A stretch of DNA of 64,000 nucleotides from Candidatus Gastranaerophilales bacterium (GCA_944323995.1 CALUUN010000034.1:1-64000), one strand, 5' to 3'; counted from the stretch's first letter, positions 27,231 through 36,949 are shown. Made by a program: numbers and translations. The notes: generated from the sequence alone by a model not told the origin.

Positions 27231-27554
27231 ATGTACGAGTACGAATTGGAATATGAAGACAAAGAGCTCAAAAAAGTAGGTCTGGAGCTTATGTTTATGA
27301 CGCCGGAAAAATGCGGAAATGCCGGAGGCATTACCTCGGTTGAACTTGCAAAACTCGTTGATTTACCCCTTGAAACAGTTAAAAAGAAATTGAACATTTT
27401 GAAAGATGCCGGCATTGTCCGTGTCAAAGGCATCAACCCCAAATTCTGGAAATTTGATGAATATAATTTTCAAAGAATGGATGAACATGATGAAATTTTC
27501 AGACTGCTTTGCAGTTTTGACGACGTGGATTTCGACAGATATTTTCAATATTAG
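27231..27554 (+). CDS. Small winged-helix regulator
   Basis: A 107-residue protein with a winged-helix pattern at residues about 28-75: GGITSVELAKLVDLPLETVKKKLNILKDAGIVRVKG is an ArsR/MarR-like recognition unit followed by a wing (PKFWKFDEYNF). The N-terminus is acidic. TAGAAT ends six bases before the ATG and there is no Shine-Dalgarno site, so the mRNA is probably leaderless. Target unknown; it is divergent from nothing and precedes the PRTase-like gene. Confidence 0.7.
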   Translation: MYEYELEYEDKELKKVGLELMFMTPEKCGNAGGITSVELAKLVDLPLETVKKKLNILKDAGIVRVKGINPKFWKFDEYNFQRMDEHDEIFRLLCSFDDVDFDRYFQY

Positions 27555-27587
27555 CAAAAATAATTTTCACGGATTTTATATTCGTGT

Positions 27588-29240
27588 ATGCAAATAAACA
27601 AGATTTCCGCATTAGTTTCATACCCCGTATTTACCGCGCAAAAAAGTAATATCCCCTCCGGCAGGCCGGATACGTTTGAACGCCGTGAAACCGTCTGCAA
27701 GCCTTTCAATCTCAATAGGGAAATTGACAGAACTTATAAAAACATAAAAAAATCCGCCGGAATTATTTCACCCGCAAAGGTAGAGCATTCAGCCGCAAAT
27801 GTTCTTGACAGGCTTGGTGATTATACAAGCCCGAAAGAAGTTTTTCAGGCAATGGAAATTTTGACTCAATATTCAAATTTTAACAGTATTTCAAATCTTC
27901 AATACTGGCTGCGTGATAAAAATATCAAGGTTATTGCAAATCTTCCGCAAATTTTTAAAGATGAAAGAATTGATAAAATTCCGCTTTCGCTTACAAATGT
28001 TTTGCATTATTTTTCTTTAAAAAACTTCGGATTTTCAAACGATTCTTCAATATCAAGCATTGTACATCTTTTTCCGAAAGCGGTTATTATGGATTCCAAT
28101 CTTGCGGACACTCTCGGGCGGCTTAACGAAAATTACAGAAAATCAATTTTTGACAAAAAAATTGAAGATGAACTGCTTGTTCCGGTTTATTTAAAAAATT
28201 TTGAAAACGGATATAATTTTTTAAGACAGGATCTTAATCTTGAGGATTTGGCGGTTGATGTTATAAGAAGGGCAAAAACAACCCCTTATGACGGAACTTT
28301 TAAAGAAAGGGTCGAATACGTCCTGAATGCGGAAAATTTAAAACGGTTTGAAAAACTCGGAATCAAGCCCGAGATAATAGAATATGTTCCGGAATTTAAG
28401 TCAATATTTTATCCGGCACCGGTAAGAATTGCCAATAATCTTAACCCTAAAATTATCTGCGAAAAAGATTTGAAAAATTTTATAAAAGAAATATCTCCTG
28501 ATGATGTTGAATATAAGGAAGTTTATCAAAAGTATTATATTGATTTTTTGAACGAAATGTTCAGTGTAATTACACCGAAAAAGTATGCCGATTTATTAAA
28601 AGACATGCATGAAAATCTGCTTTTGTATTTGCAAAAACAAAACAAATCACTTGATAACACGTATTTTGTAATACCTTCCCCTATCAAAAGTTTTGTTGCG
28701 GCGAATTATCAATACCAGTTCATAAACGAGAAAGCGCATGACAGATTTATTTATTACAAAGGATCAAAAGATTTTATAAAATCCGGCGGAAAACTCGACA
28801 AACTTCCCGACAATTCAACCGTTGTGGTTCTTGATGATTGTGTTGCAACGGGCATGTCAATGCTTTATGAAGTATTTAATTATTCGGCGCTTTGCGAGAG
28901 TAAAATTCTCCGTGATAAAAATATAGGAGTGGTAATTGCACCGGTTGTAATTACACAGGCCGGACTGCGTAATATAAAAGAAGTAACTGAAAAAAACGGC
29001 AGGGAAAAAATTGACAAAATTATTCCCGGAAAAATTCTTCCGGCATGGCCGGATAAAAGACATGAGTTTCTTGAAAAATTATACAAATACTTTGTGCCGA
29101 ATGAAACCGACAGGATGACAGCGGTTGTGTTTCCTTATATGGGGCCGGATACAAACTGTTTCAGATTTATCCCGCTGTATCAAAAATTTCTCTACGCTCC
29201 GCAGGCTCAAAAAGAAACTCTGGATGAGTTTTGTATTTAG
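27588..29240 (+). CDS. Orphan phosphoribosyltransferase-like protein
   Basis: A 550-residue protein with a short polar N-terminus (MQINKISALVSYPVFTAQ). The first 350 residues are helical and unrecognised. Residues about 375-520 look like a type I PRTase domain: FVIPSPIKSFVAANYQYQ, then STVVVLDDCVATGMSM, matching the PRPP-binding DDxxATG loop. No base-specific hood motif (such as pyrE, apt or hpt) is seen. TATATT ends five bases before the ATG, so it may be leaderless. It lies in a prs neighbourhood, consistent with a PRPP-linked function. Novel architecture. Confidence 0.65.
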   Translation: MQINKISALVSYPVFTAQKSNIPSGRPDTFERRETVCKPFNLNREIDRTYKNIKKSAGIISPAKVEHSAANVLDRLGDYTSPKEVFQAMEILTQYSNFNSISNLQYWLRDKNIKVIANLPQIFKDERIDKIPLSLTNVLHYFSLKNFGFSNDSSISSIVHLFPKAVIMDSNLADTLGRLNENYRKSIFDKKIEDELLVPVYLKNFENGYNFLRQDLNLEDLAVDVIRRAKTTPYDGTFKERVEYVLNAENLKRFEKLGIKPEIIEYVPEFKSIFYPAPVRIANNLNPKIICEKDLKNFIKEISPDDVEYKEVYQKYYIDFLNEMFSVITPKKYADLLKDMHENLLLYLQKQNKSLDNTYFVIPSPIKSFVAANYQYQFINEKAHDRFIYYKGSKDFIKSGGKLDKLPDNSTVVVLDDCVATGMSMLYEVFNYSALCESKILRDKNIGVVIAPVVITQAGLRNIKEVTEKNGREKIDKIIPGKILPAWPDKRHEFLEKLYKYFVPNETDRMTAVVFPYMGPDTNCFRFIPLYQKFLYAPQAQKETLDEFCI

Positions 29241-29241
29241 A

Positions 29242-30576
29242 TTATTTCCCGATACAAAAATGATCGAAAATATTGTTTAAAATATCATCCGTTATAACTT
29301 CGCCGGTAATTTCATCAAGATAAAGCAGGGCTGATTTTACGTCAATAGAAATCAAATCCTGTAATTCATTTGCTTTTGCAGCTTCAAGTGCCTGAATTAA
29401 ACTTTCACGGCATTTCAAAAGACAATCCTGCTGGCGTTTATTTGTTATAAATTCGGTATCTTCAAGCGAAAAATTACATACAATATTTTTGATTTGGTTT
29501 CTTAATTCATCAAGCCCTTCGCCGGTTAATGCTGAAATATAAATGGCGTCATCAGAGCGATTTTTTGTAAGGTCGCATTTGTTAGCTATTTTGAGATAAG
29601 TTTTGTCTTTTATTAAATCAAAAATGTTTTTATCCTGTTCATCCATGCCGGTTTGTGCGTTATACAAAAACAGAATTAAATCAGCCTCATCAGCAGACTG
29701 TTTTGAAAATTCAATCCCGATTTCTTCAACTTTTCCGACTTCATCAGTATCTCTTATGCCGGCCGTATCAATGAGCGTAACGGCAACATCCATATCAAGA
29801 GTTTCTTTCAAAACATCACGGGTAGTTCCTGCAATATCGGTAACAATGGCGCGTTCGGTATTTAAGAGTTTATTAAACAGCGAAGATTTACCGGCGTTGG
29901 GTTTTCCGACAATAGCAACTTTTACACCCTGACGCATAATATCGGAGGATTTTGCACAGGCGAGAATTCTGTCAATTTCTTTTAGAGCATTTTCAAACTC
30001 TTCAATGAGGTAATCGTATTCCGGCTCTTTTACGTCATCAGGAAAATCAATACCGGCAACGATTTTAGAAAGTACGTTAAAAATTCCGCCCTTAATTTCA
30101 TTTATTTTTTCAGCCAGAACTCCTGAGAGGTTTTTGGCGGATTGGATTGCGAAGTTTTGAGTTTTTGCATGGATTAAGTCCGCGACCGCTTCGGCTTGAG
30201 AAAGGTCAAGTTTTTTATTAAGAAAAGCCCGTTTGGTAAATTCACCGCGTTCAGCTGTTCTTGCACCGTTTTTTAGAACCAGATCAAGAATGTTTCTCAC
30301 AACATTAATTCCGCCGTGGCATTGAATTTCTACAACATCTTCGCCAGTGTAGCTGTTGGGGTTTTTAAAGGCAAGAACTATTACTTCGTCAATTTTTGTT
30401 CCGTTATCTTGAATCCAGCCGTGAGAAATTTTTCCGGATTCAAGTTTTTTGCCTTTGAAAATTTTTCCGGCAATTTCAAAACTCTTGTCGCCCGAAATTC
30501 TTATTACACCGACACCGCCTGTGCCGATCGGGGTTGCGATTGCAGCTATTGTATCAAATTCCTGAATTATGTTCAT
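29242..30576 (-). CDS. mnmE: tRNA modification GTPase MnmE
   Basis: A 444-residue protein that, with MnmG, installs the cmnm5U34 modification. The N-terminal formyl-THF-binding domain begins DTIAAIATPIGTGGVGVIRISG. The G domain has GKPNAGKS (G1), a T-rich switch, DTAGIRDT (G3) and NKCD (G4). The C-terminus ends FCIGK, the catalytic Cys motif. The length is normal. It is convergent with the PRTase-like gene, one base apart. Confidence 0.97.
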   Translation of the reverse strand: MNIIQEFDTIAAIATPIGTGGVGVIRISGDKSFEIAGKIFKGKKLESGKISHGWIQDNGTKIDEVIVLAFKNPNSYTGEDVVEIQCHGGINVVRNILDLVLKNGARTAERGEFTKRAFLNKKLDLSQAEAVADLIHAKTQNFAIQSAKNLSGVLAEKINEIKGGIFNVLSKIVAGIDFPDDVKEPEYDYLIEEFENALKEIDRILACAKSSDIMRQGVKVAIVGKPNAGKSSLFNKLLNTERAIVTDIAGTTRDVLKETLDMDVAVTLIDTAGIRDTDEVGKVEEIGIEFSKQSADEADLILFLYNAQTGMDEQDKNIFDLIKDKTYLKIANKCDLTKNRSDDAIYISALTGEGLDELRNQIKNIVCNFSLEDTEFITNKRQQDCLLKCRESLIQALEAAKANELQDLISIDVKSALLYLDEITGEVITDDILNNIFDHFCIGK

Positions 30577-30591
30577 AATTCAATTATACAT

Positions 30592-30618
30592 GAAAAAACG
30601 GGCAAAAGCCCGTTTTTT
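30592..30618. terminator. Strong terminator with T-runs on both strands
   Basis: AAACGGGC AAAA GCCCGTTT hairpin followed by T-runs. It ends the 216-residue gene on the minus strand and separates it from mnmE, which must have its own start nearby. Confidence 0.85.
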
Positions 30619-31269
30619 TTAAGCCGTAAATTTTGAAGCAAGCATTGCCGCTTTTATGGCAGTTTCTATTGGCAGCTGATAACGCTGCAGATTTGCGTTG
30701 TAAGCGTTCTGGTTGTAGGAGTTTCCGGAGGCTGAATTGCTCTGTGAAAGCCCCATGTAATTCAGCGCATTGTTATTAATCTGATTTTGAATATCATTCA
30801 AGAAATTCAGATAATTGTATCTTTGAGTTAACTCGTTGTTATACAAAGAGCTGCGCTGCGCTTCAATATCCTGCGCCAGATCGCTGATAGCTGCCGCACG
30901 GTTTTCTTCAATATCGTTCAGATTGTCCATAAATATTGAATTGTTGAGGTTGCCGAAACGTGAAGCAACATCATTTTTCAAATCATCCATAATAGGGTCA
31001 TAGATGTCGTTGATTGTCTGCACTCCGCGGTTTTTGTAAGCCTCAAGCTGCGAATTTATGTCTTTTCTGGTATCGTTTGAAAAAACATTAATCTGCGGCA
31101 GAGAAGTCAAAAACGAATTTTGTGCATAATCGTAGATGTTTTTTTCGGTTTCGGGCATGTTATAGGTTGAATTAACCGTGTTGCCTTTTTTTGAAGTTGA
31201 TGCAACGGTATTGCCGTTTAGTGTTACGGTACCGCTTGAGTATGAGGGGTATTTTGAACTTTTTCCCAT
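30619..31269 (-). CDS. Asn/Ser-rich hypothetical protein
   Basis: A 216-residue protein with no signal peptide. The N-terminus is Ser/Thr/Asn rich (GKSSKYPSYSSGTVTLNGN), the centre (about residues 60-160) is a long helix with coiled-coil heptads, and the C-terminus is Asn/Gln rich, ending in a short amphipathic helix. The style resembles phage virion or injection proteins, but it sits among core genes with AGAAAGGAAC before the ATG. Function unknown. Confidence 0.55.
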   Translation of the reverse strand: MGKSSKYPSYSSGTVTLNGNTVASTSKKGNTVNSTYNMPETEKNIYDYAQNSFLTSLPQINVFSNDTRKDINSQLEAYKNRGVQTINDIYDPIMDDLKNDVASRFGNLNNSIFMDNLNDIEENRAAAISDLAQDIEAQRSSLYNNELTQRYNYLNFLNDIQNQINNNALNYMGLSQSNSASGNSYNQNAYNANLQRYQLPIETAIKAAMLASKFTA

Positions 31270-31339
31270 AATTTGTTCCTTTCTGCAGGAACAAGGGCAA
31301 TATTATTGGCATATATATTATACCATATATCTGCCGTTT

Positions 31340-31368
31340 TTGTAAATATTACTTTTTTAATGTATAAT
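31340..31368 (+). promoter_or_regulatory. Promoter of a leaderless TPR gene
   Basis: TTGTAA at 31340-31345, 17-base spacer, TATAAT at 31363-31368. The ATG lies at 31376, only seven bases beyond the -10 box, so transcription would start at or next to the start codon. Confidence 0.75.
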
Positions 31369-31375
31369 AAAAGTT

Positions 31376-33127
31376 ATGGAAGAGATTAATAAACTTATTG
31401 CGGATAACAATTTTGCTCAGGCAAAGAGCAAACTGGAAGAACTTTTAAAAACAGATAATAAAAATATTGAAGCTCTGAAACTTCTCGGGCTGTGTTATGT
31501 CAACCTTGAACAGTATGATGAAGGCAGAAAAGTCTTTGAAACAGTCGTAAAATATCTGCCTGACGATGCCTCAAGCTGGTTTTATCTTGCAAACTGCTAC
31601 GATAATCTGAATGATTTGCTGCATGCAAAAACCGCATATCTTGAAGTTATAAAACTCAGAAAAGAATTTATAGATGCATATAAAAACCTCTGCGTTGTTT
31701 ATGTCAAATCCAATCAGGCCGAAAAAGCCGTTGAGCTCGGTAAAAAAGCGCTCGAAACAGTTCAGGATGATTATTCAATTTATTATATAATCGGTACGGC
31801 CTGCATGACTTTGAAAAATTTTGAAGAAAGCGTCTATTACCTTGAAAAAGCACTTGAATTGAACCCCGAACATTCACAGCTTTATAATAATCTCGGCACC
31901 TGTTATGTCACAATAGGAAACCTTGACAAGGCTTATGAAAATTACCTCAAAGCAAGTGAATATGATCCGGAAAGCTCTGTTACCTATTTCAATATAGCAT
32001 CAATTTTGCAAATCCAAAACAAACACAAAGAAGCATGCGAATATTTCAAAAAAGCCTATGCAAAAGAGCCGCTTGACAGCTATCTTATAGCTCTTGCGCT
32101 GTCGGAAGTCAAATCCGGCGATATAAAATCCGCCATAGAACATTACAAATATCTTATTGTTCATTATCCGGAAAAACATAATTTTCAGTACAATCTTGTC
32201 TGCTGTTATGAAATGACCGGAGAATATCAGCTTGCGGTAAATATTTTGCAGCATCTTGTCATGCTTAATCCCAAATCCGTAAGCATGGCGCACAAACTCG
32301 CAAATCTTTATCTAAAAATTAAACAGCCGCTTTATGCAAAAGAGATTTATGAAAAAATCCTCCGTCAGGGAAATGTTTCGTTTGAACTTTATTATGAATT
32401 TGCCCATGTCTGCATTATGACAAACGACCTTGACAGAGCTGAAAAAATATTGAAAAAAGTTATTGAATTGAACCCTGAATACGCTGCAGCACACAAAGAC
32501 CTCGGCGTAATTTATCTTACAAAACGTCTGTTTGATTATGCAAAAGATGAATTTGAAAAAGCGTTTAAAATCAATCCGCAAAACTTTTCAATACTGTTTG
32601 AATATGCAAACTACCTTCATGCAACAAATGATTTTAAAAATGCAAATGATATGTATGAAAAAGCACTGGCGCTTGAACCTGAAAATCCCAATGCGCTTGC
32701 ATTTTCCGCGTTGAATAAAATTCAGCTTCAAGATTTTGAAAAAGCAAAAGAACAAATTGATTCCGCATTAAAATTTGCAAACGATCAGCCGTTCTTGCTT
32801 TTTATCGCAGGTAAAGTCAGATTTTTGCTGAAAGATTATGAGGATGCAAAAATGTATCTGGTAAAATCTTTTGAACTTGATAAAACGGATGAATGTGAAA
32901 ACCTGCTCGGGCTTTGTTATTTTGAATCCGGAAATTATGAACAGGCAAACAATATATTCAAAAATCTGCTTGAAAAAAATCCGATGAATATTAACATTCT
33001 TTTAAACAGCGCCAGATGTTTTGAAAAAACGGGCGATAACTCCTCGGCGCTTATGCAGCTGGAAAAAGCGGTTGAAATATTCCCCGATTTTGAAGAAGCG
33101 CATGAACTTATACGCAAACTCTCTTAA
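31376..33127 (+). CDS. Tetratricopeptide-repeat protein
   Basis: A 583-residue protein made almost wholly of about 16 TPR units of 34 residues, with the usual pattern (W/Y-LG-Y-A-A-P), for example NNLGTCYVTIGNLDKAYENY. There is no signal peptide or membrane segment, so it is probably a cytoplasmic scaffold. It has a clear promoter but no ribosome site, and is read as leaderless. Partners unknown; a second, exported TPR protein lies 1.4 kb downstream. Confidence 0.85.
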   Translation: MEEINKLIADNNFAQAKSKLEELLKTDNKNIEALKLLGLCYVNLEQYDEGRKVFETVVKYLPDDASSWFYLANCYDNLNDLLHAKTAYLEVIKLRKEFIDAYKNLCVVYVKSNQAEKAVELGKKALETVQDDYSIYYIIGTACMTLKNFEESVYYLEKALELNPEHSQLYNNLGTCYVTIGNLDKAYENYLKASEYDPESSVTYFNIASILQIQNKHKEACEYFKKAYAKEPLDSYLIALALSEVKSGDIKSAIEHYKYLIVHYPEKHNFQYNLVCCYEMTGEYQLAVNILQHLVMLNPKSVSMAHKLANLYLKIKQPLYAKEIYEKILRQGNVSFELYYEFAHVCIMTNDLDRAEKILKKVIELNPEYAAAHKDLGVIYLTKRLFDYAKDEFEKAFKINPQNFSILFEYANYLHATNDFKNANDMYEKALALEPENPNALAFSALNKIQLQDFEKAKEQIDSALKFANDQPFLLFIAGKVRFLLKDYEDAKMYLVKSFELDKTDECENLLGLCYFESGNYEQANNIFKNLLEKNPMNINILLNSARCFEKTGDNSSALMQLEKAVEIFPDFEEAHELIRKLS

Positions 33128-33134
33128 ATACTAA

Positions 33135-33177
33135 AAAATCGGCTTTCGATGACAGCCGACTTTTAAGATTTTTTTTC
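33135..33177 (+). terminator. Terminator of the TPR gene
   Basis: Hairpin TCGGCT/AGCCGA with a nine-base loop, followed by CTTTT and eight further Ts. Confidence 0.7.
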
Positions 33178-33192
33178 TATCAGGTTTGAGAT

Positions 33193-33351
33193 TTATGCAA
33201 GTCCCAGAACCTTTTTGTACCATGAGAATGTTTCCAGTTCCAACCCGTTGAAGGTTGTCTTTAAACATTGAGCTTTAAGGTAGTTTTCAAATTCGTCGTT
33301 GAATTTGGATTTAACCTTCTTTTCTTCAGTTTTCGTTACGACTTTTGACAT
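33193..33351 (-). CDS. Small conserved-looking protein (52 residues)
   Basis: A 52-residue protein, MSKVVTKTEEKKVKSKFNDEF at its start and ending WYKKVLGLA. It is lysine-rich and probably helical. AAAAGGAGTAGGA lies seven bases before the ATG, an excellent ribosome site that supports a real gene. No family recognised. Monocistronic on the minus strand. Confidence 0.65.
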   Translation of the reverse strand: MSKVVTKTEEKKVKSKFNDEFENYLKAQCLKTTFNGLELETFSWYKKVLGLA

Positions 33352-33559
33352 AGAATCCTACTCCTTTTTCTTTTAAGTTATTCAAGTCGATAACTTTTGT
33401 GTATATTATATCATGTTTTTATGAATTTTTCTAGTAGTATAAAAGAGCTAAAAATAAAAACTTGCGTCTTGTAAGGAAAAAGAATGTAAATTTTTGTAAA
33501 TATTTTGACTCAGTATTATTTGTTTAATTTGATTAATTCTTTTGTGTTAATATTTAGGT

Positions 33560-34474
33560 ATGATTTTTATCGGGGAAAATATCCATATAATTTCCAAATC
33601 AGTGAGAGCTGCAATAGAATCTCATGATGAAAATTTTATTATCAATCTTTTGAAGCTGCAGGACAAAATGGACTGCGTTGATTTGAATATCGGGCCTGCA
33701 AGAAAAGGTTCAATATTTGAATGGCTTGTCCCGCTCGTCAAAAAACATTCCGGTTTAAAAATTTCATTTGATACAACAAACCCCGCAGAAATGAAAAAAG
33801 GGCTTGAACTGTTCAAAAACAACGCGGATTGTTTTATTAACAGCGCTTCAAAAGATGAAGAACGATTTGAAAAAATGACTGATATGGCGCTTGAATACGG
33901 CTGCAATCTAATTTTGCTGACGCTTGATAAAGAAACCGGTATCCCGAAAACTTCTGACGGACGGCTTGAAATTGCGTTTGAACTTTACGAAAAATGTCTT
34001 TCCAAAGGGCTGGAGCCGGAAAAACTATTCTTTGATCCGCTGGTTTTGCCTTTAAGCGTTGACCAGAGTCAGGCAATGGAAGCCGTAAATACAATAAGAA
34101 TGATAAAAGAAAGTTTTGACCCGCCGGTTAAAACGGTTGTCGGACTTTCAAACGTTTCAAACGGCTCGCCTGTCGAAATCAGACCTTTGATTAACCGCGT
34201 GTTTGCATGTTTTGCATACGGTGCCGGACTTGATGCGGCTATTATTGACGCAAAAGATATTGAGCTTTACAGAATTGTTAATATGCTTAAAAATAATACT
34301 CCTTCAGATAAAATTGATGAACTTTACAAAAAAATAACGGAAACCGTTAAAAATTTTGGAGAAATTTCTGATATAGAGTATGATGTTAATTGTCAGGAAC
34401 AGCAAAAAATTATTAAAGCTGCAGAAGTTATATCAGGAGAGAAAATTTATTCTCACAGCTTTACACAAATCTGA
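33560..34474 (+). CDS. Methyltetrahydrofolate methyltransferase-like protein (pterin-binding TIM barrel)
   Basis: A 304-residue protein of the pterin-binding family (DHPS/MetH/AcsE). It opens MIFIGENIHIISKSVRAAI (family GERIN-like motif), then DCVDLNIGPARKG, ISFDTTNP, FINSASKDEE, FDPLVLPLS and TVVGLSNVSNGSP, the loops that line the pterin pocket in AcsE and the MetH methyl-folate domain. It would move a methyl group from methyl-H4folate to a corrinoid protein, but no corrinoid partner is in the window. TAATAT ends six bases before the ATG with no ribosome site, so it is probably leaderless. Confidence 0.85.
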   Translation: MIFIGENIHIISKSVRAAIESHDENFIINLLKLQDKMDCVDLNIGPARKGSIFEWLVPLVKKHSGLKISFDTTNPAEMKKGLELFKNNADCFINSASKDEERFEKMTDMALEYGCNLILLTLDKETGIPKTSDGRLEIAFELYEKCLSKGLEPEKLFFDPLVLPLSVDQSQAMEAVNTIRMIKESFDPPVKTVVGLSNVSNGSPVEIRPLINRVFACFAYGAGLDAAIIDAKDIELYRIVNMLKNNTPSDKIDELYKKITETVKNFGEISDIEYDVNCQEQQKIIKAAEVISGEKIYSHSFTQI

Positions 34475-34508
34475 TTTTTTGCTAAAATATAATTGAGGAG
34501 CAGGGAAA

Positions 34509-36542
34509 ATTAAGAATCGGCTTTTAATATCTACGATAATAGCTTTATCACTGACGGGAGTTTCGGCACAGGCTTATATGACCCCCGAAGTTAACACTTT
34601 GTATCAGGAAGCATGTTCTGCCGAATATCAAAACGATTTGCCGGGCGCAATTGAAAAACTTAAAAAGGCAATTTCGCTTTCCGGAAATGACAGTCTTTTA
34701 TTCACAAAACTCGGCGGAATTTATTCCGAAATCGGCGAATATGACAAAGCGCTTGAGGCTTATTCCGGCGCAATTGAACTTAAGCCGGATGATGCATTTA
34801 TATACATAAGCGTCGGCAGTATTTATGAAACTCAGGGCAAATACAAAGAGGCACTTGAAGCGTACAATAAGGCTTTACAGATTTTCCCCGAATATAAATA
34901 CAACCTTTTAAATATTGCAAATGTTCAATATAAAATGCGGGATTACAAACCTGCTGCCGATACTTACAAAAAATTTCTTGAAATATACCCCCAGCATCAG
35001 GAAGCACGCGAAAATCTTGCCGCCGCATACTTGAGTCTTGATATGGCCGACAAAGCCGCAGTTGAATACGAAACCCTGTATAACAGAAATCCCTCCGCAT
35101 TTAAAGATTATGCAAACTACGGGATTGCACTCGTAAAAACAGGCAGCTACTCAAAAGGTGCCGAAATTCTTGAAAAAGCCATTGAACGCGATTCGGCAAA
35201 CACTTCATGCCATATAAGTCTTGCTCTTGCTTATCAGGAACTTGATAACAACGAAATGGCTCTTGAACAGTATGAAATCGTATTTAAACAACTCCCTAAC
35301 CTTCATTCAATCAGACTTGATTATGCAAATCTGCTGGCCGATATGAAGAAGAATCAAGAAGCGGTTGAACAATACAAAATCTATGTTCAGAATTATCCGT
35401 CGGATGCAAGGGCTTACAAAAACATGGCTATTGTTTATAAACGCATGAATGACATTGATTCAGCTATAACAAATTTTGAAAAAGCGCTTGCATACAAAGC
35501 CGATGACATCGAGGTTAAAACAGATCTTGCGTCCTGTTACCATACCAAAAAAGATTACATTACGGCATTAAAATATTACGATGAAGTTTTAAAAGTAAAA
35601 CCTGATGATATCGGAATAAAAACAAATAAAGCCTTTGCGCTCCATGCTCTTGAACAATACAACGATGCAATTGCATTGTATCAGGAAATTTTGGCGGCAA
35701 AAGACAATCCGACCGTAAAATCAAATATGGAAAAAGCCGTTGTTGCACAAGGATTTGTTTACCTGAATGCAAAAGATTTTTCAAAGGCTTCCGAATACCT
35801 GCAAAAAGCTGTTACCGCAAACTCGGCTGATGATTACGCATACTACGGGCTTGCAAAAGCCTACCGCGGACTTGAGTTAAACGAAAAAGCCGGCGAAATG
35901 TATGAAAAAGCCATTGCCTTAAACCCTGACAAAACTTTGTACAGCAACGAATACGGCGACTTTATTTCTCAATTATACAGCACGCAGGTTAATGTATCTG
36001 ATACTGCAGAAGGTGATTTGCCGGAAATTTCGCTTAACGATAAGGGCGAAATAAAAACCCGGCAGCCCGTTGTTGATATGAAAAAGAACAAAGACTTAAT
36101 TTTGCTGGGCGATGAAAATTACAGAAAAAAAGATTATGAGCCGGCAATAACGAACTATCAGCAGGCACTGGAAATAAACCCCAACGACGAAGTTACTCTG
36201 TTGAAAATCGGAAATATTTATAAAATCAAAAACGATAATAAGAACGCTGCGGATTTTTACAAACGCGCAATTGTTGTAAAACCGGATTATGCAGACGGCT
36301 GGTTTAATCTCGGACTTGTTTACGCAAACGAAAAAAACATGCCGGAGGCCAAAAAATCTTTCAGCAAAGTGGTTGAAATAGATCCCGAATACGCATACGC
36401 TTATTATGCACTTGCCATAGCCTCCGAGGAAGAAAACAACAAAGCTGATGCTCTCAAATACTATAAGGCATTTTTGCAGTATAACAAGGATGCAAACATG
36501 GTTGCCGATGTGGAAAATAAAATCAGAAGTCTGGAAAAATGA
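34509..36542 (+). CDS. Exported TPR protein with ATT start codon
   Basis: Read from ATT at 34509 the protein has 677 residues and a textbook signal peptide (KNRLLISTIIALSLTGVSAQA), followed by about 18 TPR units. The next ATG (34578) would cut the signal off just after its cleavage site. No ATG, GTG or TTG precedes it in frame before a TGA at 34494-34496. GAGGAG at 34495-34500 gives the right spacing (eight bases) to ATT, and TATAAT lies just upstream. ATT initiation is therefore the best reading. It is coupled to the downstream lipoprotein gene by ATGA. A periplasmic scaffold role is inferred. Confidence 0.8.
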   Translation: MKNRLLISTIIALSLTGVSAQAYMTPEVNTLYQEACSAEYQNDLPGAIEKLKKAISLSGNDSLLFTKLGGIYSEIGEYDKALEAYSGAIELKPDDAFIYISVGSIYETQGKYKEALEAYNKALQIFPEYKYNLLNIANVQYKMRDYKPAADTYKKFLEIYPQHQEARENLAAAYLSLDMADKAAVEYETLYNRNPSAFKDYANYGIALVKTGSYSKGAEILEKAIERDSANTSCHISLALAYQELDNNEMALEQYEIVFKQLPNLHSIRLDYANLLADMKKNQEAVEQYKIYVQNYPSDARAYKNMAIVYKRMNDIDSAITNFEKALAYKADDIEVKTDLASCYHTKKDYITALKYYDEVLKVKPDDIGIKTNKAFALHALEQYNDAIALYQEILAAKDNPTVKSNMEKAVVAQGFVYLNAKDFSKASEYLQKAVTANSADDYAYYGLAKAYRGLELNEKAGEMYEKAIALNPDKTLYSNEYGDFISQLYSTQVNVSDTAEGDLPEISLNDKGEIKTRQPVVDMKKNKDLILLGDENYRKKDYEPAITNYQQALEINPNDEVTLLKIGNIYKIKNDNKNAADFYKRAIVVKPDYADGWFNLGLVYANEKNMPEAKKSFSKVVEIDPEYAYAYYALAIASEEENNKADALKYYKAFLQYNKDANMVADVENKIRSLEK

Positions 36543-36946
36543 AAAAAATAATTCTTTGTTTTCTTATGCTTTTTGTAATGACGGTTTTTTCAGCCTGTTC
36601 AAGGGACAAAGCGGCAATTTTGTTTAATCGGGAAAAAATAACAGCACAGAACGTAATGAATTATAGTTCTGTTTTCAGCCCGAATCAGAGGATATATTAT
36701 TTGATTTTAATCCCGAAAAAAATTAAAACCCGCACAATAGAGATTCATGTTATAAAAAAAGACAATGATTATATGCGGCTGGGTTATAACCTGTACTGGA
36801 GCTATTCGGCATATTTAAAAGACGACCAGATGTATTATTATGATGACTATGTAGTAATTTCAGAACCCGGGGCTTATGTAATGAGAGTTTATTCAAAAGA
36901 CAACCCGACAAAAACTCTTTGTATGTCGCAGTTTTTTGTAAAATAG
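36539..36946 (+). CDS. Small lipoprotein
   Basis: A 135-residue protein with a type II signal peptide; the lipobox VFSAC ends at residue 20. The mature part is beta-rich with many Tyr residues (KKDNDYMRLGYNLYWSYSAYL). It overlaps the TPR gene by four bases, so the two are made together. An outer-membrane-anchored partner of the TPR protein is a reasonable guess. No family recognised. Confidence 0.75.
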   Translation: MKKIILCFLMLFVMTVFSACSRDKAAILFNREKITAQNVMNYSSVFSPNQRIYYLILIPKKIKTRTIEIHVIKKDNDYMRLGYNLYWSYSAYLKDDQMYYYDDYVVISEPGAYVMRVYSKDNPTKTLCMSQFFVK

Positions 36947-36949
36947 TAT

